A DNA stretch of 9,293 bases, taken from contig JAUYTF010000437.1 in the NCBI GenBank assembly GCA_030695285.1, positions 1-9,293 on the forward strand, written 5' to 3'. Origin of the DNA: Eubacteriales bacterium. Its GTDB lineage: Bacteria > Bacillota > Clostridia > Christensenellales > CAG-138. Under the pieces are notes generated by a model. It saw only the letters and a program-made list of their open reading frames with translations, had not been told where the DNA came from and made no database searches. Positions 6,469-9,293 of this stretch are shown here, piece by piece (the first letter of the stretch is position 1; each line of letters opens with the position of its first letter). The position numbers were made by a program, and so were the translations under genes.

Positions 6469-8298
6469 CTATCTGTACTCTTCGATCTTCCAGATTTCTT
6501 TTGCTAACCGACTGAGCATCGATTGTCTCTCGTCAATAGACGCTGCACTCCAATCTTCAAAATGGAGTAGTATTTGGTTCATTCGATTTATCGACGTGTT
6601 ATTCCCGACAACGATTAATCCGCCAATACTGCTTGTGAGATAGTATTTACTCTTTTTATACTCTTCGCATTTTTTACTGAAGAAATCATTGCTCGCAACG
6701 ATATTGATCGGCTTCTCTAGAAGCGTAAGGTTACCAAGCTTACTTTTATACTCATCATAATCTTTTTCTGGATTTCGGCTGACAAAGTCATTACGCAATT
6801 CGGCCCTAGGATTATTCGGGAGTATAAGCTCTATCTCAAGATCAGTATACTCACTAAGAGCACCAAAAGTCTTTACTCCTTTATATGCCATATCTACGTA
6901 CTGCGTTAATTTTGCAAGTAAATAATGAGTTCGATAGCGTTGCATGGAGTTGAGAGAGTATCTCTTTAAATAATCTGAAAGTTCAAGTTCCTTTGTTAGG
7001 ATATTTCTAGAGAATTCCTCGGTTAAAAAGCGATTGTATCCTTCAATCTGCCGATCTCGATCCACCTCTTTGCCAATCTGCCGTAGCTCTTCGGCCCACA
7101 AGGAAAAGTTGCGCTCAAGGTCACGCGTCGTTGTCTTTGTAAAAATATAGTAGAACAAGAAACTTTCCAACTGAACAATGAAGTGATCAAAGAGATACTT
7201 GGGAAAACTGCTGGCTGCTAAGAGCAAAATATAATGAAGACTGAATGCGCCGCCACATAATTCCTTCAGATTAATCATCTGCAAATTGTATTGACCATCA
7301 TTCCCTCGTCCCGAAGAATAATCAATAAAACGATCAACATTATTGATGACATGCTGAACAAAGTCAAAAGGCCTGTTTTGATAATCACACAATGCAGCAT
7401 TTCTTTTATTCGTGAACCAGTCATAGATTTCATCTTCACGAACAATATAGTCATTGCGCGAATTTTCAATACGATAATTTGCCATTAGATAGTATCTTAA
7501 AAAGCGCAGGGGCTTTTCCTTTTTCTTTTCTAGAGGAGCCGTGATTTTTTTCCATTTGTCTTTGAGTTTTGTGAATTCGTCTTTATTAATTTGGGTAAAC
7601 AAAAGGTTTTTCAAAAGATCCATTGGGTTGAGACCGATACCACGCTCATTTATCGTTTCGAATATTTTGAGTGCGCTACTGACATCTGTGGAAATTTGAA
7701 TAAAAACGACATTTCTTGCTAAATACGCCCAGTACTTTTTCAGGCTAACTTTATCAGAATAATTATCTTTAAGGTATCTATAGACAGTATCATAGGCGTT
7801 GAGCAGGTTCTCTAATGAACCAAACGTAGGAATCCCGGATGCTAGTATTGTAGCTTTGGTTGTGGCTGGATCGCTCCCGATTTTCACTAACTTCGTCATC
7901 AATTCACTGGCGTTTTCATATCTGGGATCTAATTTCAAAGCAGTTACCACATCGCCAACATCATTGGTGTAGCTAGATGAAATCAGCTCATTAATCAGCT
8001 GAGCTTGAGATTCACCAGAAAAAAGATGCTTTAGTGCACACAAAATCAAAAAGAAAGTAGTCAATCTCTGTTGACCGTCGATCACCTCATAATGCTTATT
8101 ATCCGTTGTTGGAGAAACTAGGATTGTTCCAATGAAATATTCTTTTGCAGAACCGTTAATGTCATCGTTGATATCATCGAGAAGCTGATGAATCTCTTTG
8201 TCGGTCCACACATATTCACGTTGATAATCAGGAACTATATAAAAGCATTCTCTAAACGCATCCTCGATATTAAACTTGAAATTCTCAATTCTCGACAT
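6469..8298 (-). CDS. DUF262/DUF1524 (GmrSD-type) protein, putative anti-phage nuclease with altered HNH motif
   Basis: The 609-residue product has the architecture of GmrSD-type modification-dependent restriction proteins and relatives such as SspE. The N-terminal DUF262 domain shows PDYQREYVW (23-31), FIGTIL (55-60) and VIDGQQRLTT (72-81), the family's nucleotide-binding/hydrolysis motif, then FETINERGIGLNPMDLLKN (213-231). The C-terminal DUF1524 (HNH-like) domain shows LGNLTLL (521-527), then N532, N537, K542/K543 and Y547. The usual EHILP reads ELILP here (Leu491, CTT), so the presumed catalytic histidine is missing and nuclease activity is doubtful. AAAGGGG about 11 bases upstream supports ATG at 8298. 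Base composition (30-45% G+C in sampled lines) differs sharply from the hut genes, pointing to horizontal transfer. It is convergent with the hut operon and alone: no methylase or other restriction gene is visible. Phage defence is inferred from family, not shown. Confidence 0.85.
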   Translation of the reverse strand: MSRIENFKFNIEDAFRECFYIVPDYQREYVWTDKEIHQLLDDINDDINGSAKEYFIGTILVSPTTDNKHYEVIDGQQRLTTFFLILCALKHLFSGESQAQLINELISSSYTNDVGDVVTALKLDPRYENASELMTKLVKIGSDPATTKATILASGIPTFGSLENLLNAYDTVYRYLKDNYSDKVSLKKYWAYLARNVVFIQISTDVSSALKIFETINERGIGLNPMDLLKNLLFTQINKDEFTKLKDKWKKITAPLEKKKEKPLRFLRYYLMANYRIENSRNDYIVREDEIYDWFTNKRNAALCDYQNRPFDFVQHVINNVDRFIDYSSGRGNDGQYNLQMINLKELCGGAFSLHYILLLAASSFPKYLFDHFIVQLESFLFYYIFTKTTTRDLERNFSLWAEELRQIGKEVDRDRQIEGYNRFLTEEFSRNILTKELELSDYLKRYSLNSMQRYRTHYLLAKLTQYVDMAYKGVKTFGALSEYTDLEIELILPNNPRAELRNDFVSRNPEKDYDEYKSKLGNLTLLEKPINIVASNDFFSKKCEEYKKSKYYLTSSIGGLIVVGNNTSINRMNQILLHFEDWSAASIDERQSMLSRLAKEIWKIEEYR

Positions 8299-8331
8299 AT
8301 AATCATGGACCCCTTTCAGACATGTGATATT

Positions 8332-8360
8332 AGTATACTTACTTCGCGAACCATGCGCAA
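8332..8360 (-). promoter_or_regulatory. Promoter of the DUF262 gene
   Basis: On the minus strand, TTGCGC (plus 8355-8360) and TATACT (plus 8332-8337, five of six -10 bases) are separated by exactly 17 bases. Transcription would start near 8325, about 27 bases before the ATG at 8298. The -35 box matches only TTG, so strength is uncertain. Confidence 0.5.
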
Positions 8361-8446
8361 TTGTTTAGTCTGCTAATTTTGATGCTTAAAATAATAAGAG
8401 GATGCGGAGATCTGAAGAGAACCATCACATTTTTGGCCTCGACTTG

Positions 8447-8478
8447 GGCAAGAAATTGGCAAGAAAGGGGCAAGAAAA
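8447..8478 (+). repeat. Three phased GGCAAGAAA repeats (integrase arm-site-like, left cluster)
   Basis: GGCAAGAAA begins at 8447, 8458 and 8469, an exact period of 11 bp, so all copies lie on one face of the helix. The first two form the 18-mer GGCAAGAAATTGGCAAGA (8447-8464), which recurs exactly at 8701-8718 in the same orientation. An exact 18-base repeat is not expected by chance in 9 kb. Phased short direct repeats near a tRNA fragment are characteristic of arm-type binding sites of tyrosine integrases. No protein frame explains them. Confidence 0.7.
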
Positions 8479-8517
8479 CCTGCATTATCGTACGTGATCA
8501 TACGAGAGCAGAAATTG

Positions 8518-8543
8518 AAAAAAGACCCTTGCGGGTCTTTTTT
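8518..8543 (-). terminator. Perfect rho-independent terminator following the tRNA fragment
   Basis: AAAAAAGACCC (8518-8528) and GGGTCTTTTTT (8533-8543) pair perfectly over 11 bp around a TTGC loop. The A and T tracts let it work in either direction. On the minus strand it starts two bases beyond the CCA end of the tRNA fragment, where a tRNA terminator belongs, so it is probably the original terminator of that tRNA gene. Confidence 0.8.
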
Positions 8544-8545
8544 CA

Positions 8546-8595
8546 TGGTAGCGGCGATCTGATTCGAACAGATGACACTCCGGGTATGAACCGTA
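8546..8595 (-). pseudogene. 3' fragment of a tRNA-Met(CAT) gene (attachment-site core)
   Basis: Read on the minus strand, the fragment has an anticodon loop TTCATAC (anticodon CAT, plus 8584-8590), the 3' stem strand CCGGA, a five-base variable loop GTGTC, a perfect T arm (ATCTG-TTCGAAT-CAGAT), the acceptor 3' strand CGCCGCT, discriminator A and an encoded CCA (plus 8546-8548). Upstream of the anticodon arm there is no D arm and no AGCGGCG acceptor partner, and the anticodon stem has a mismatch at its second pair, as if identity to a real tRNA ends there. It is therefore not a functional tRNA. Such 3' ends are kept by integrative elements that insert into tRNA genes. GGCAAG repeats on both sides support an attachment-site role. 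Confidence 0.75.
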
Positions 8596-8700
8596 CACGG
8601 CTTGCCGCGCGCGATGAAGAGAAAACCCCGGAAAAAGCCCTAATTGTGTGGGTTTATCGGGATTTATAGATGACTGGGAGTTAGCAGCTTTTGGTGAAGT

Positions 8701-8718
8701 GGCAAGAAATTGGCAAGA
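8701..8718 (+). repeat. Two phased GGCAAGA repeats (integrase arm-site-like, right cluster)
   Basis: GGCAAGAAATTGGCAAGA is identical to 8447-8464, with copies starting at 8701 and 8712 (11-bp period). It lies 105 bases beyond the tRNA fragment and mirrors the left cluster on the other side. I read it as the second arm of an integrase attachment region. Confidence 0.65.
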
Positions 8719-8810
8719 TCGACTAACCGCTGCTCTGCAGGCTGAAAATTTCACGTTCGCCCTAACCACAACATAAAGGTATTAGTCAACGAAATGTATT
8801 CTTGATTCTG
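8719..8810. other. Non-coding stretch with no recognised feature
   Basis: Between the right arm repeat and the inverted repeats at 8811 I see no gene, tRNA or convincing hairpin. The one open frame crossing it on the minus strand (8485-8769) also runs across the tRNA fragment and both repeat clusters and has no protein similarity I recognise. Confidence 0.5.
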
Positions 8811-8853
8811 GTGGTCGGTATTCTAGACCACTTGAATTTGTATATTCAAATTC
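8811..8853. promoter_or_regulatory. Two adjacent inverted repeats, operator-like
   Basis: GTGGTC (8811-8816) pairs with GACCAC (8826-8831) across nine bases. GAATTTG (8834-8840) pairs with CAAATTC (8847-8853) across six bases. They sit side by side, and the second overlaps the -35 region of the promoter at 8838-8866. That position suits repressor binding. Neither is followed by a T tract, so neither is a likely terminator. Confidence 0.4.
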
Positions 8854-8866
8854 TGTTTGATATAAT
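8838..8866 (+). promoter_or_regulatory. Extended -10 promoter
   Basis: TGATATAAT (8858-8866) is a consensus -10 box with a TG extension. TTGTAT (8838-8843) lies 17 bases upstream as a weak -35. Transcription should start near 8873 and run into the open frame at 8912. The region downstream of the -10 box is duplicated at 9238-9277. Confidence 0.55.
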
Positions 8867-8911
8867 AGGCGCTAAAGAGCGCGCAGAGTGTTATAAGTAT
8901 CAGAGGTTTAT

Positions 8912-9106
8912 ATTAAAGAAGACTTTGGTTATTTAGGTTCAGGGGTCGATGGGTATACTCATTACACGGAGGCGTTCAATCGAAATTTTGAGTCGCTTAT
9001 ATTAGATATCGACATTTTAGGTAATAACGTTTTTAAAAACAAAATGAGGTTGATTCCGAGTTGCAGTGACTCTAATGCTGAGGAGTGTTTTATCGTTGAA
9101 AGTTAA
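8912..9106 (+). CDS. Hypothetical 64-codon open frame without a standard start
   Basis: I do not recognise this product. The frame is open from just after TAA at 8894-8896 to TAA at 9104-9106. The only ATG inside is late (9044), so the start would have to be ATT at 8912, five bases after AGAGG (8902-8906), or the true start has been lost. The reading IKEDFGYLGSGVDGYTHYTE and what follows has ordinary amino-acid variety, with acidic and aromatic residues and two cysteines near the C-terminus (residues 51 and 59), and no membrane segment. It lies behind a strong-looking promoter, which argues for a small gene. The missing ATG argues for a decayed one. Residues were numbered from the ATT. Confidence 0.35.
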   Translation: MKEDFGYLGSGVDGYTHYTEAFNRNFESLILDIDILGNNVFKNKMRLIPSCSDSNAEECFIVES

Positions 9107-9114
9107 AATACTGG

Positions 9115-9246
9115 ATGCTTCCTACTACTGTACTCCTGATCGTTTCAATTATATTTTCTTTTGTGGAGAGTAACTATCGAACGATAGTCGCTAATAAGAA
9201 TAATATCGGAACCGCATCAATTTATTTCTACGTCTGCTATAATTAG
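9115..9246 (+). CDS. Hypothetical small membrane peptide frame (43 codons)
   Basis: The ATG at 9115 opens a 43-residue frame whose beginning, MLPTTVLLIVSIIFSF, is a single hydrophobic segment long enough to span the membrane, followed by a polar stretch rich in Asn, Lys and Arg. There is no clear ribosome binding site. The start lies eight bases after the stop of the preceding frame, in another reading frame. It may be a small membrane peptide co-transcribed with the 64-codon frame, or the end of a frameshifted gene. The next promoter lies inside its 3' end, which weakens the case for a functional gene. Confidence 0.25.
   Translation: MLPTTVLLIVSIIFSFVESNYRTIVANKNNIGTASIYFYVCYN
9173..9188. 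promoter_or_regulatory. Palindrome ACTATCG-AA-CGATAGT
   Basis: Seven-base arms (9173-9179 and 9182-9188) are perfect inverted repeats separated by two bases. The site lies about 47 bases upstream of the second extended -10 promoter and could bind a dimeric regulator. No supporting protein is visible. Confidence 0.3.
9235..9243 (+). promoter_or_regulatory. Second extended -10 promoter element
   Basis: TGCTATAAT is a perfect -10 box with a TG extension; no good -35 is seen 17 bases upstream. The leader after it matches that of the promoter at 8861 in three blocks at one fixed offset, so the two are probably related by duplication. Any gene it drives begins at or beyond the window end. Confidence 0.45.
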
Positions 9247-9277
9247 TTGCAAAGAGCGTAACGGCCTACATAAGTAT
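9238..9277 (+). repeat. Second copy of a promoter-leader repeat (first copy 8861-8900)
   Basis: TATAAT (8861 and 9238), AAAGAGCG (8874 and 9251) and ATAAGTAT (8893 and 9270) recur with the same internal spacing, all offset by exactly 377 bp. The 22 matched bases in order indicate homology or a shared functional leader. The sequences between the blocks have diverged. The copy lies close to the window edge, so its extent to the right is unknown. Confidence 0.55.
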
Positions 9278-9293
9278 TTGAGTGTTGAAAGTG

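Noticed and set aside
8447..8478. CRISPR array
   Set aside because: The repeats are 9-11 bases with no spacers between them and no cas genes are visible.
8546..8640. Complete tRNA gene on the minus strand
   Set aside because: There is no D arm and no AGCGGCG acceptor partner 5' of the anticodon arm, so only a 3' fragment is supported.
8361..8669. 102-codon plus-strand frame
   Set aside because: It reads through the repeats and the antisense of the tRNA fragment; its WARNWQERGKK stretch is only the GGCAAGAAA repeat translated.
8485..8769. 94-codon minus-strand frame
   Set aside because: It runs through the tRNA fragment, its terminator and both repeat clusters, with no recognisable protein features.

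Overview
The window suggests a Bacillota genome, most likely a moderately GC-rich Clostridia-type lineage. The left two thirds is roughly 60% G+C in sampled lines. The genes have strong AGGAGG-type ribosome binding sites, and urocanase is the long form of about 670 residues. The integrase remnant also resembles Clostridia-type phage integrases. The species cannot be named from the sequence alone.

Positions 1-331 hold no gene. They contain a possible upstream terminator, phased direct repeats and a good sigma-70-type promoter. Positions 332-6212 are a compact, co-directional histidine utilisation operon, hutH-hutU-ftcD-hutI. Histidine ammonia-lyase makes urocanate, urocanase makes imidazolonepropionate, imidazolonepropionase makes N-formimino-glutamate, and the glutamate formiminotransferase passes the formimino group to tetrahydrofolate and releases glutamate. 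Catalytic residues are visible in hutH, ftcD and hutI, and the conserved NAD and active-site blocks in hutU. No hut regulator, histidine permease or formimino-THF cyclodeaminase lies in the window. A hairpin right after hutI probably ends the operon.

From about 6247 the character changes. A start-less C-terminal fragment of a tyrosine integrase (6247-6450) abuts the hut terminator. It is followed by an A+T-rich gene on the minus strand (6469-8298) encoding a DUF262/DUF1524 (GmrSD-type) protein with its own promoter. The usual DUF1524 EHILP motif reads ELILP here, so the presumed catalytic histidine is a leucine.

To its right, a 3' fragment of a tRNA-Met(CAT) gene with a perfect rho-independent terminator is flanked on both sides by helically phased GGCAAGAAA repeats. 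This has the layout of a tyrosine-integrase attachment region (arm sites, core, arm sites). It suggests the right part of the window is the scar or end of an integrated element that carried the DUF262 gene as cargo.

Positions 8719-9293 are A+T-rich with no recognisable gene. They hold an extended -10 promoter overlapped by operator-like inverted repeats, a 64-codon open frame lacking a normal start, a small frame with one hydrophobic segment, and a second promoter whose leader matches the first at a constant offset of 377 bp. This looks like a diverged tandem duplication continuing past the window edge.
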